Shown here in pieces: positions 35,545-44,244 of a stretch of DNA of 64,000 nt. The notes below the pieces were generated by a model. It saw only the letters and a program-made list of their open reading frames with translations. It ran no database searches and was not told the DNA's origin. Every line of letters begins with the position of its first letter. The first letter of the stretch is position 1. Source of the DNA: Flavobacteria bacterium MS024-3C (GTDB lineage: Bacteria > Bacteroidota > Bacteroidia > Flavobacteriales > Flavobacteriaceae). The stretch lies in the NCBI GenBank assembly GCA_000173115.1, contig ABVW01000001.1:310001-374000 (forward strand). The letters run 5' to 3'. The position numbers and the translations under genes are program-made.

Positions 35545-36414
35545 ATGGAAACTAAAGACCTTTTAAAAAAAGTAAGGAAAATAGAGATAAAGACCAGAAG
35601 GCTTTCTGACCATATTTTTGGCGGAGAGTACCACTCTACTTTTAAAGGCCGTGGTATGACTTTTTCAGAAGTTCGCCAATACCAATTTGGAGACGACGTT
35701 AGGGCCATAGATTGGAATGTGACTGCAAGACAAAACGAGCCTTATATTAAAGTTTTTGAAGAGGAAAGAGAGCTCACCTTAATGATGGTTGTAGATGTTA
35801 GTGGGTCTGGTTTGTTTGGAACAACCACCGCTTTTAAGAAAGACCTATTAATAGAAATTACTGCGACCCTTGCTTTTTCTGCTTTGCAGAATAATGACAA
35901 AGTAGGGGTATTACTTTTTACAGATCAAATAGAGTTATTTATTCCTCCTAAGAAAGGGAAAAGCCATATTCTTAGAATTATTAGAGAACTTTTAGAGTTT
36001 AAACCAAAAAGTCAAAAAACAGATTTATCCTTTGCATTAAAATACCTTGGGAATGTACTCAAGAAAAAGGCCATTGTTTTTGTGCTTTCTGATTTTATTT
36101 CAGAAGAATACCTTCAAAGTTTAAGGATTGTAGGCAAAAAACATGATCTTACCGGTATTCGTATATATGATCCTAAAGAGGAACAAATTCCAAACCTTGG
36201 CTTTGTTCCTATTTTAGATGCAGAAACAGGTAAAATTGAAACAGTTGCTACCCAATCAAAAAAGGTGAGAAACGCCTACGAAAACTATCAAAGAGAACGT
36301 AAAGAATACTTTGAAGAAAGTTTTAGAAAATCTGGTTGCGGGCAAATTAGCTGTAGGGTAGATGAGAGTTATGTGAAAAAATTATTGGGCTACTTTAAAC
36401 AAAGGGGGAGATAA
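35545..36414 (+). CDS. DUF58 domain protein (VWA-like)
   Basis: 289 residues. DUF58 core includes the FSEVRQYQFGDDVRAIDWNVTAR segment near 40-62 and a VWA-like metal site DxSxS (Asp84, Ser86, Ser88). Probably binds MoxR and couples its ATPase activity to the downstream VWA proteins. It is 49 bp after moxR and one base before the next gene, so part of the Bat operon. Precise role not established in any Bacteroidota. Confidence 0.9.
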   Translation: METKDLLKKVRKIEIKTRRLSDHIFGGEYHSTFKGRGMTFSEVRQYQFGDDVRAIDWNVTARQNEPYIKVFEEERELTLMMVVDVSGSGLFGTTTAFKKDLLIEITATLAFSALQNNDKVGVLLFTDQIELFIPPKKGKSHILRIIRELLEFKPKSQKTDLSFALKYLGNVLKKKAIVFVLSDFISEEYLQSLRIVGKKHDLTGIRIYDPKEEQIPNLGFVPILDAETGKIETVATQSKKVRNAYENYQRERKEYFEESFRKSGCGQISCRVDESYVKKLLGYFKQRGR

Positions 36415-36415
36415 T

Positions 36416-38089
36416 ATGACACAGACATTCAACAATATTAAAACTATACCCAAAATTAAAAGTGTGACAAAAACACTTTTACTTCTGCTGATTTTGAGCT
36501 GCGGCACCTCATTTTCTCAAGAACAAAAAGTCCTTTTCAACCCTGTTGCAGTTATTGATAGTACTGAAATTAAAATTGGCGCACAAATAACGCTCAGTAT
36601 AGCTGTTTCTATTGGCCCAACAGACTTGGTGGATTTTCCTACAGAAGCACAATCATTCGCTCCATTAGAATTGGTTTCCGCTTCAGAAGTAGACTCCCTT
36701 GAATACCAAGGAAAATTACAGCTACTTAAAAAATACGCTTTAACACAATTTGACTCTGGATCATATACTATTCCAAAGCAACTGGTTTTAGTCAATAATC
36801 AAGCCTATTTCACTACGCCTTTAAAGCTTAAGGTATTAGACGTTCCAGTAGACACCCTCAAACAAAATTTATACGATATTAAACCTTTGGCTTCCGTAGA
36901 AAAAATAGCTACTTACGAATGGTTCTGGCAATTGCTGTTTATTTTATTGAGTTTAGGTGCCTTAATCTTTGCTTATTTGAGAAGGCTTAAGAAAAAACGC
37001 GCCGCAGCAGAGCGGGAACTCCCGCCCTATGACAAAGCGCTTTTGGCCCTAGACCAGCTAGAAAATTCTCAGTATTTAATCAAAGAAGAATACAAAGCTT
37101 ATTACAGTGAACTCACTAATATTGTTAGGGGTTACCTAGAAGAAGAGGTACATATTGCCGCATTAGAAAGTACTACAGACCAGCTCATTGAACGGTTGGA
37201 GCTGCTCAGGGATTCGGGAACACTTACCCTTGAACAAGAAACAATTACGCAGTTCAAACAGATTCTACAAACGGCCGATCTTGTTAAATTTGCAAAATCT
37301 ACACCAGAAATGAAGGCTGCAGAACAAGACAGAAGCAAATTGAAACAAATTGTTGTAAAAACAAAAGCTTCTATTGCACCGCCTACAGAAGAAGAGCTGG
37401 CTATAATTGCAGCAAGTGAGTCCGCAAAAAAAGCAAATAAAATAAATAAGTCTAGAAAAAGAAAAGTGGTTCTAGCCGCTGCTATTTTACTATCCCTGTG
37501 CTTTGCTGCTGTTGGTTATTACGGCCCTCAAAACTTATGGGATACGGCCCTTAGAAACCCAACCAAAATTCTACTAGAAAAAGATTGGATAAAAAGCGAA
37601 TACGGTGTGCCTGCTATTGTCATAGAAACCCCAGAGGCACTAGAACGCTCTTTAGATGTTGTATTGAATTCAGGGGAGAAATCCGTGCAGCAATTTTACT
37701 ACAAACATCCTAAAGGGGTGCTTTTTTTGGATATAGAAACAAAAATGTTAGTTTCTGACAAAGCACCCGATTTTAACGCACTAACAGAACAGGGACTTAA
37801 AAACCTTGAATCCTTAGGCGCTAAAAATATCATCACAAAACAGGAAAATTTCGAAGCTCAAGAAGGTGTCAAGGGGATTAAAACTTTTGGAACCGCAGAC
37901 TTTGCTTTAGATGGCGACAAATCACTTACAAAAGAAGACTATATTTTACTCTACTTTGGCGGTAAAGGATTTGTACAGTCTATTGGAATGCGATGGATTG
38001 ACAAAGATGAATACGCGGATCAGATTTCGCAAAAAATTATGGAAAGTATTGCTTTTGAAAAAATAGCCTTGCCCCAAAATCCTAAATAA
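36416..38089 (+). CDS. membrane-anchored BatD-like/DUF4381-like protein
   Basis: 557 residues with an unusual layout: signal or lipoprotein-like N-terminus (ends about 35, with an LSC motif), a periplasmic beta-sandwich (about 40-160) resembling part of BatD, transmembrane helix 168-187, a helical cytoplasmic region (about 200-320; the ALESTTDQLIERLELL segment is typical of DUF4381), a second membrane helix near 348-368, and a C-terminal soluble domain of about 185 residues that I do not recognise. It starts one base after the DUF58 stop. Likely the extra membrane component of the Bat system; the C-terminal part may be lineage-specific. Confidence 0.8.
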   Translation: MTQTFNNIKTIPKIKSVTKTLLLLLILSCGTSFSQEQKVLFNPVAVIDSTEIKIGAQITLSIAVSIGPTDLVDFPTEAQSFAPLELVSASEVDSLEYQGKLQLLKKYALTQFDSGSYTIPKQLVLVNNQAYFTTPLKLKVLDVPVDTLKQNLYDIKPLASVEKIATYEWFWQLLFILLSLGALIFAYLRRLKKKRAAAERELPPYDKALLALDQLENSQYLIKEEYKAYYSELTNIVRGYLEEEVHIAALESTTDQLIERLELLRDSGTLTLEQETITQFKQILQTADLVKFAKSTPEMKAAEQDRSKLKQIVVKTKASIAPPTEEELAIIAASESAKKANKINKSRKRKVVLAAAILLSLCFAAVGYYGPQNLWDTALRNPTKILLEKDWIKSEYGVPAIVIETPEALERSLDVVLNSGEKSVQQFYYKHPKGVLFLDIETKMLVSDKAPDFNALTEQGLKNLESLGAKNIITKQENFEAQEGVKGIKTFGTADFALDGDKSLTKEDYILLYFGGKGFVQSIGMRWIDKDEYADQISQKIMESIAFEKIALPQNPK

Positions 38090-38112
38090 TTAGCTTAAAA
38101 GAACTTTTTAAT

Positions 38113-39105
38113 ATGTTTCAAAATCCCTTTGCAAATCCAGAATTTTTATGGCTCTTATTAGTCATTCCATTGTTGGTGGCATGGCAGTTATTGAAGCAAA
38201 AAAAATCACTAGTGCCACTTAAAATGCCTAGTACAAAAGGTTTTAACAACAGTATTTACAACCGCTTAAAACCCATGCTTTTTATATTGAGATTATTGTC
38301 AATAAGCGCTTTAATTATTGGCCTTGCTAGGCCTCAAAATAGTTCAGAAAACACAAAAACTGAAACCACAAAGGGAATAGACATAGTTATGGCCATAGAT
38401 GTGTCTTCTAGTATGTTGGCAAAGGATTTAAGTCCAAATAGATTGGTTGCATTAAAAGAAGTGGCGTCTAATTTTATAAAAGACCGGCCCAATGACAGAA
38501 TTGGACTAGTTGTTTATGCAGGAGAAAGCTACACAAAGACCCCTATTACTTCAGACAAAAGATTGGTTTTAGAAGCATTAAAAGAGATTAAATACGGAGC
38601 ATTAACTGACGGAACTGCTATTGGGATGGGTTTAGCCACCTCAGTGAATAGGTTAAAAGACAGTAAAGCATTGAGTAAAGTGATTATATTGTTAACAGAT
38701 GGTGTAAATAACGCGGGGTTTATTGAACCTGCCACTGCAGCAGAATTAGCGGTTGAATATGATATTAAAACCTATACCATTGGACTTGGAACTAACGGTA
38801 ATGCACTTTCCCCTATTGCTTACAACCCAGATGGGAGTTTTAGGTACGGAATGGCAGAGGTTCAAATAGATGAAGCTTTATTAGAGCAAATAGCCACATT
38901 GACAGGAGGTAAATATTTTAGAGCAACAGATAACAAAAAATTAGAAGCTATTTACAATGAAATTAATAGCTTAGAAAAAACAGAAGTAGCCACTTTTAAA
39001 TTCTATGCTTATGAAGAAAAATTCAGGCCCTGGGCAATTGCTGGACTTGTCTTTTTCCTGTTAGAATGGGCACTCAAAAATACGCTGTTTAAAAGTTTTA
39101 TTTAA
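38113..39105 (+). CDS. batA: BatA, VWA-domain membrane protein
   Basis: 330 residues: two N-terminal membrane helices (about 10-27 and 55-72), a von Willebrand A domain with an intact MIDAS (Asp96, Ser98, Ser100 in DVSSSM; TDG near 150; LLTDGVNN near 198) and a C-terminal helix. In Bacteroides and other Bacteroidota Bat proteins are named for aerotolerance, though the oxygen link has been questioned in Leptospira. It forms a pair with BatB 7 bp downstream. Confidence 0.93.
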   Translation: MFQNPFANPEFLWLLLVIPLLVAWQLLKQKKSLVPLKMPSTKGFNNSIYNRLKPMLFILRLLSISALIIGLARPQNSSENTKTETTKGIDIVMAIDVSSSMLAKDLSPNRLVALKEVASNFIKDRPNDRIGLVVYAGESYTKTPITSDKRLVLEALKEIKYGALTDGTAIGMGLATSVNRLKDSKALSKVIILLTDGVNNAGFIEPATAAELAVEYDIKTYTIGLGTNGNALSPIAYNPDGSFRYGMAEVQIDEALLEQIATLTGGKYFRATDNKKLEAIYNEINSLEKTEVATFKFYAYEEKFRPWAIAGLVFFLLEWALKNTLFKSFI

Positions 39106-39112
39106 AAAAAAC

Positions 39113-40168
39113 ATGATTCAATTCGATCAGAAAATATATTTTTATGCCTTGCTGCTATTGCCCATAATGCTATTGGTGTTTTTGGGGGTACAGCTTTGGA
39201 AAAAAAAGACCCAAAGGAGTTTTTCAGATGGGCTTCTCCTAAATAGATTGGCCCCAAAAAAGTCAGCCTTTAAAGCGCCCCTTAAATTTTCCTTACAACT
39301 TCTTGGTGTCGCGGCAATTGTGATTGCCTTAGTGAATCCAAAGGCTGGAACAAAGCTAGAGACCGTAAAAAGAGAGGGAGTAGACATTGTATTCGCTGTA
39401 GACGTCTCCAAAAGTATGTTGGCAGAAGACATTGCGCCCAACAGAATGGAAAAAGCCAAGCGCCTGGTTTCAGAGATAATCAATGAACTGGCCAGTGATC
39501 GTATTGGAATAATTGCATATGCCGCTCAGGCATATCCCCAGTTACCTATCACGACAGATTTTGGCGCAGCAAAAATGTTTCTTCAAGGGATGAATACAGA
39601 CATGCTTTCTTCGCAAGGAACTGCCATTTCAGATGCTATTGAACTGGCTACTACTTATTACAACGATGCGGCTCAAACAAACAGGGTGCTTTTTATAGTC
39701 TCTGATGGAGAAGATCATTCAGAAGGTGGAGCCGTTAATGCAGTATCAAAAGCGACTGAAGCAGGGATTAAAATATTCACTATTGGTGTTGGAACAGAAA
39801 AAGGAGCCCCTATACCAATCAAGAAAAAAGGCATTGTAGAAAGTCTGAAAAGAGATGCGGAAGGGGAAGTTGTTATCACAAAAAGAAATACAGAAACATT
39901 GTTTGAAATAGCCTCAGAGGGAAATGGCATCTATATAGATGGAGAAAATACGGCTTCAGCAGTAGCGATCATAAAAGAGCAGTTAAATCAAATGGATAAA
40001 ATGGCTTTTGAAGCAAAGCAATTCTCAGATTATAAAGACCAATTTCAATGGTTTTTAGGCCTGGGCATTTTAATGTTTTTTTTAGATCAAATTATTTGGG
40101 AAGGAAAAACAGGGTGGATTTCAAAATTAAATTTATTTAATGAAAAAGAAGATGAGACAGCAGCTTAA
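39113..40168 (+). CDS. batB: BatB, VWA-domain membrane protein
   Basis: 351 residues with the same architecture as BatA: N-terminal helices (about 9-27, 60-73), VWA domain with MIDAS Asp97, Ser99, Ser101 in DVSKSM and SDGEDH near 200, and a C-terminal membrane segment (FLGLGILMFFLDQI). BatA and BatB are expected to be envelope-anchored partners. The BatC start overlaps the end by about 29 bp or, if the second ATG is used, 17 bp. Confidence 0.93.
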   Translation: MIQFDQKIYFYALLLLPIMLLVFLGVQLWKKKTQRSFSDGLLLNRLAPKKSAFKAPLKFSLQLLGVAAIVIALVNPKAGTKLETVKREGVDIVFAVDVSKSMLAEDIAPNRMEKAKRLVSEIINELASDRIGIIAYAAQAYPQLPITTDFGAAKMFLQGMNTDMLSSQGTAISDAIELATTYYNDAAQTNRVLFIVSDGEDHSEGGAVNAVSKATEAGIKIFTIGVGTEKGAPIPIKKKGIVESLKRDAEGEVVITKRNTETLFEIASEGNGIYIDGENTASAVAIIKEQLNQMDKMAFEAKQFSDYKDQFQWFLGLGILMFFLDQIIWEGKTGWISKLNLFNEKEDETAA

Positions 40169-41078
40169 TAAATTAGGGCTCTTTGGATGTTTAATTCTTG
40201 GATTAAGCGCCTATTCACAGGAAGGCAAACAAGATTTATCTGGGACACCCCTTGAAAACAAGAAGGAAGTGGCGGCAAAACCTATAGACACTAAAAAGGT
40301 CATAGAGGCACAAAACCTTACTTATAAAGGAAATGAATCCTTATCCAATAATGCGTTTGTAGCTGCTGAAAAATCCTATAGAACAGCGATTGGAATTAAT
40401 CCTGAAGACGCAACACCTGCCTATAATTTAGGAAGTGCTCTCTACCAAAAAGAGGCTTTTGAAGAAGCCTTAACCCCATTAAAACAAGCGGTTATTGCAG
40501 GAAAAAACAAGCAGGAAAAACACACTGCGCTTCACAACTTAGGAAATACTTTCATGAAAAATAAAAGCTATGAAAAAGCTGTGGAAACCTATAAAGAAGC
40601 CTTGAGAAATGAACCAACAGACAACGAGACACGATATAATTTAGCCATTGCCAAAGAAATGCTCAAAAAGGAAAAACAAGAGCAAGATAAGGACCAGGAC
40701 AATAAAGATCAAAAAGACCAAGATAAAAAAGACCAGGAAGACCAAGAAAATAAAGACAATAAAGACCAGGAAGGGGATCAGAAAAAAGATCCAAACGGCG
40801 ATCCTGATAAAGGAGACGGTGAAAAAAAAGACGAAGATTCCGCACCAAAAGACCCTGAAAAAGAAGAACAGAAAAAAGGGGATGGTGAAGATAAAAAAGA
40901 AACCCCTCAAAAACCCAAAGAAGACCAAGGGAAACCAGAGGAACGCAAAAGTCAGCTCTCCCCACAACAAATTCAAAACTTGCTAGATGCCATGCAGAAC
41001 GCAGAGAAAAAATCTCAAGAAAAACTGGAGGGTAAAAAAGTGAAAGGGGCTCCTGTAAAAACTAAAAAAGATTGGTAA
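40140..41078 (+). CDS. batC: BatC, TPR-repeat exported protein with low-complexity acidic tail
   Basis: 312 residues: signal peptide (ends near SAYSQE, residue 31), two to three tetratricopeptide repeats at about 60-175, then a strikingly biased tail (about 178-270) of Lys, Asp, Glu and Gln in repeats such as KDQDKKDQE, ending SPQQIQNLLDAMQNAEKKSQEK. The tail is likely a disordered linker or contact surface for BatD/BatA. Start may be ATG 40140 or 40152. Stop and BatD start share TAATG. Confidence 0.92.
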   Translation: MKKKMRQQLNKLGLFGCLILGLSAYSQEGKQDLSGTPLENKKEVAAKPIDTKKVIEAQNLTYKGNESLSNNAFVAAEKSYRTAIGINPEDATPAYNLGSALYQKEAFEEALTPLKQAVIAGKNKQEKHTALHNLGNTFMKNKSYEKAVETYKEALRNEPTDNETRYNLAIAKEMLKKEKQEQDKDQDNKDQKDQDKKDQEDQENKDNKDQEGDQKKDPNGDPDKGDGEKKDEDSAPKDPEKEEQKKGDGEDKKETPQKPKEDQGKPEERKSQLSPQQIQNLLDAMQNAEKKSQEKLEGKKVKGAPVKTKKDW

Positions 41079-42874
41079 TGTCCTTAATTGCAAAAACATA
41101 TTTGTTTCTTTTACTAGGTATAACCACCATCTTTGGAGGAGATTCATGGCGAGAAAAACAAGAGCCTGTAAGCTTTAAAATGGTGCTGAGTAAAAGCAGC
41201 ATGGGTATAAACGAACGCATTCGAGTAGATTTTGTAATGAACAAAGATGGAGACAACTTTGTCCCGCCATCTTTTGAAGGTTTTAAGGTAGTCATGGGGC
41301 CTTCTCAAGCCATAAGTTCATCTTGGGTAAACGGTGTAAGGAGTTTTTCAAAAACTTTTTCATACACCATTGCACCCACTAGAAAAGGAAATTTAACCAT
41401 TGCACAAGCTCAAATAGAAATAGACGGAACTAGCTATAAAACATCTGCTCAAAAAGTGACTGTAACAGATGCGGTCAAAAAGCCAAGTGAAGACATGACG
41501 GCAGAAGATGTAGCCAATGAAAACCTATATCTAGTAGCAGAGGTCTCTAAAACCAATCCTTACCTTAATGAGATGGTCACCGTGATTTACAAACTATATG
41601 TAGGTGCAGATATCAGTGTGACAAACTTTAGACCCCTAGACAACCCCACCTTTAATAACTTTTGGAACCAAGACATTCCTGTCACTCAGTACACCTTTCA
41701 ATCTGGAACATACAACGGAAAGCCTATGCAATATGTAGCCCTTAAAAAGGTGGTATTGTATCCTCAAAAAACAGGAGAACTTCAATTAGAACCCTTGGCT
41801 TTAGATGTCACCGCAGAGGTGCCCACCAACAGAAGGGACTTCTTCGGGGGAAGACTGTATGCGCAAACCAATAAAACGGTTACAGCTGGGAATAGAACCA
41901 TACAGGTAAAACCCTTGCCTGAAGCAGGTAAACCGGCTTCGTTTAGTGGGGCGGTAGGAAAATTTGATTTTTTTGTAAGAACTTCTAAAAACATATTGAA
42001 TGCCAATGAATCTCTTCAGGCTGTGGTAGAAGTGAATGGAAATGGAAACTTAAAATTATTTAAAGTGCCTGAACTTAAACTTCCAGCGGCACTAGAAGTA
42101 TATGAACCAGAATTTGAAGAGAAAATTACAACGAATTTATCAGGGATGCGAGGTAAAATCAGTAATAGCTATACCGTAGTACCTGCATACAAAGGAAAAT
42201 ACCCTATTCCTTCTGTCGCTTTTAGTTATTTTGATCCTTCTTTGGAAAAATACATTACCCTAGATGCTACGCCAGTAGTTGTTAATGTTATTGAGGGTCC
42301 TACGTACAATGAAAACCCCAAAAATGAAAATAATACGGTGACTACTGCAACCAAACAAGCCGTAGCAGAAAACAATGCCTTTGGGTTTATTAAAACAAAA
42401 ACAACGCTAGTTCCATTAGTACAAAGCGCATTCTTTAACGGCAAAACTTTTTGGTTGTTATACATACTCCCTTTCGCTTTACTACTACTAACGGTATTAA
42501 CACACCGATTCATCACAACTAAAAAAACGGACCAAGCGTCTGCTTTGAGCAAGAGATCACAACGATTGGCTAAAAAATTCCTCTCAGAAGCCAAAGGAAA
42601 AAAAGCAAACAAAGACGCTTTTTATGTAGCCCTTGAAAAAGGATTACAGCTCTACCTAAAAGGAAAATTAAAATTAGACAATGCAGATTTTAACAAAGAA
42701 AATATCTATAATATTTTTAACAAAAAATCTATTTCAAAAGAAACCACAGGCCTATTAATTACATTATTAGAGCATTGTGAAGCCGCAAGATACAGCCCTT
42801 TTACAGCCGTTGAAATTGAAGCAGACTATCTAAATGCAATAAGCGCAATAAGCCAATTAGATACACAGTTATAA
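41078..42874 (+). CDS. batD: BatD, oxygen-tolerance protein
   Basis: 598 residues: short signal peptide, long beta-rich exported region with several Ig-like or beta-sandwich repeats (about 25-440), transmembrane helix near 455-475, and a cytoplasmic helical C-terminus. This matches the BatD family of Bacteroidota. The correct start is the ATG in TAATG at 41078, sharing a base with the BatC stop codon, so translation is coupled; an upstream in-frame TTG would add two residues. Function is thought to be assembly or protection at the envelope, together with BatA/B. Confidence 0.92.
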   Translation: MSLIAKTYLFLLLGITTIFGGDSWREKQEPVSFKMVLSKSSMGINERIRVDFVMNKDGDNFVPPSFEGFKVVMGPSQAISSSWVNGVRSFSKTFSYTIAPTRKGNLTIAQAQIEIDGTSYKTSAQKVTVTDAVKKPSEDMTAEDVANENLYLVAEVSKTNPYLNEMVTVIYKLYVGADISVTNFRPLDNPTFNNFWNQDIPVTQYTFQSGTYNGKPMQYVALKKVVLYPQKTGELQLEPLALDVTAEVPTNRRDFFGGRLYAQTNKTVTAGNRTIQVKPLPEAGKPASFSGAVGKFDFFVRTSKNILNANESLQAVVEVNGNGNLKLFKVPELKLPAALEVYEPEFEEKITTNLSGMRGKISNSYTVVPAYKGKYPIPSVAFSYFDPSLEKYITLDATPVVVNVIEGPTYNENPKNENNTVTTATKQAVAENNAFGFIKTKTTLVPLVQSAFFNGKTFWLLYILPFALLLLTVLTHRFITTKKTDQASALSKRSQRLAKKFLSEAKGKKANKDAFYVALEKGLQLYLKGKLKLDNADFNKENIYNIFNKKSISKETTGLLITLLEHCEAARYSPFTAVEIEADYLNAISAISQLDTQL

Positions 42875-43809
42875 TGGTAAAATTATGGTTCACGATGAAA
42901 AAAAACACCTCTATGAAGCCTAATTACAAATCAAATGCCTCTAGACATACACTTAAAGCACACACTAATTGGCTTGTGTTCTTTTGGCTTTTCACCCTAG
43001 TCACTATGTTTCCTGTGGCAGCACAAAATGACACACAAAATAGTTTATTAAAAGGCACAACCGAAAAAAACCAGGAGGTCAAAAATGAAGGAATTGTAAA
43101 TAAATACAGCCAAGAAACTGCTTTTTTTAATGCCGCTACCCAAGCCTATAACGAATCTAATTTTCAACTAGCCATAGATTATTATGAAAAAATAATTGCT
43201 GCTGGTTACCACAGTGCAGAATTGTATTACAACCTAGGGAATGTGTATTACAAACAAAATGACATAGCGTCAAGCATCTATTATTTTGAAAAATCTCTTC
43301 TGCTAAACCCAAATGACCAAGAAGTGATTAAAAACTTGGGGTTTGCCCAAAAAATGACCATAGATGCCATTCCTTCTAAAGAAGTCAATGGTATTGGAAA
43401 AGCCTATTTAAAACTTATTAAGTCCCAAAGTGAAGATCAATGGGGGTTTTTCTGTATCCTTTTGGCCTGTATTTCTGTAACACTTTATTTAATGTACTAT
43501 TTCGCCAATACCTCTATGGCTAAAAGATTTTTCTTTACCACCTCTATTCTAATGGTTCTATTGAGTGGATTGGCTTACCTAAATGCTTCCTTAGTTGAAA
43601 AAGCATCCAAAAAAGACAATCCAGCAATTGTTTTTGAAACAGCTAAAGTACTTTCTGAGCCAAATTCAAACGGTATTGAGGCCTTTGAATTACACCAAGG
43701 CACTAAGGTTCAAGTTTTAGAAGGTTTTTCAAATTGGTATAAAATTCAAATTGCAGATGGTCAAATTGGCTGGCTATTACAAAACCAAATTAGGCCCTTA
43801 AAAGAATAA
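42874..43809 (+). CDS. batE: BatE, TPR and SH3-domain membrane protein
   Basis: 311 residues: N-terminal basic region and a membrane segment (about 32-50), TPR repeats (about 85-150), two transmembrane helices near 186-208 and 215-232, and a C-terminal bacterial SH3-like domain (about 245-310, with the WYKIQIADGQIGWLL core). Begins in a TAATG that shares a base with the BatD stop, the second such coupling in a row. Last gene of the Bat operon. Confidence 0.92.
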   Translation: MVKLWFTMKKNTSMKPNYKSNASRHTLKAHTNWLVFFWLFTLVTMFPVAAQNDTQNSLLKGTTEKNQEVKNEGIVNKYSQETAFFNAATQAYNESNFQLAIDYYEKIIAAGYHSAELYYNLGNVYYKQNDIASSIYYFEKSLLLNPNDQEVIKNLGFAQKMTIDAIPSKEVNGIGKAYLKLIKSQSEDQWGFFCILLACISVTLYLMYYFANTSMAKRFFFTTSILMVLLSGLAYLNASLVEKASKKDNPAIVFETAKVLSEPNSNGIEAFELHQGTKVQVLEGFSNWYKIQIADGQIGWLLQNQIRPLKE

Positions 43810-43828
43810 TACTTTGTTTTATTTTTTT

Positions 43829-43836
43829 CATCTTTG
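43829..43836 (+). promoter_or_regulatory. probable -7 box for the small membrane protein gene
   Basis: CATCTTTG matches TAnnTTTG at seven of eight positions and lies only 5 nt before the ATG at 43842, which suggests a leaderless or nearly leaderless transcript separate from the Bat operon. Confidence 0.35.
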
Positions 43837-43841
43837 TAGAA

Positions 43842-44153
43842 ATGTGGTGTAAACAAAATATTAAAATTTGGGTAGTTGGAACATTGTTCTTATGGCTTTT
43901 AAGTGCACTTATGCCTGCTGTTTCTGTTTATATTTTTCAAGAAGCTGATCAAATCTCAATGACTGGAACCCTGGAAGAAGAACAACAACAAGAAGAAAAA
44001 AAAGAAGAAAATAAAAAAGAGTGGATCTGCTATTATATATTGATTAATCCTACTACAATAACCGCTGCTTCATTGACCCATAGTTCAGTAGTGAAAAAAA
44101 CCTATAATAGCCCTGCAAATGTAGTTGTGCTTCCCCCTCCAGAGCTAGTATAA
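43842..44153 (+). CDS. small hypothetical membrane protein with acidic loop
   Basis: 103 residues: one N-terminal membrane helix (about 9-32, IWVVGTLFLWLLSALMPAVSVY), a Glu/Gln/Lys-rich loop (55-72) and a hydrophobic patch CYYILINPTTI at 75-85 that could be a second helix. I do not recognise a family and the C-terminus (NVVVLPPPELV) is not diagnostic. Position between the Bat operon and the SulP-carbonic anhydrase pair suggests but does not show a link with either. Real-gene status rests on its own near-consensus -7 box and on codon use like its neighbours. Confidence 0.6.
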   Translation: MWCKQNIKIWVVGTLFLWLLSALMPAVSVYIFQEADQISMTGTLEEEQQQEEKKEENKKEWICYYILINPTTITAASLTHSSVVKKTYNSPANVVVLPPPELV

Positions 44154-44244
44154 TACCTCCGCAATAGCAACTAAACTATTTACTTTTTTTACACCCTATC
44201 CCATTAAGGAAATGGGGGTATGTATTATAAAACAACAACAACTT

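Noticed and set aside
40140-40168. Frameshift at the batB-batC junction
   Set aside because: Both frames are complete with proper ends; the overlap is a normal operon overlap and a later ATG shortens it further.
40641-40986. Long open frames on both strands over the middle of batC
   Set aside because: They arise from the Lys/Asp/Gln-rich low-complexity codons of batC; the translations are highly biased and lack any start context.
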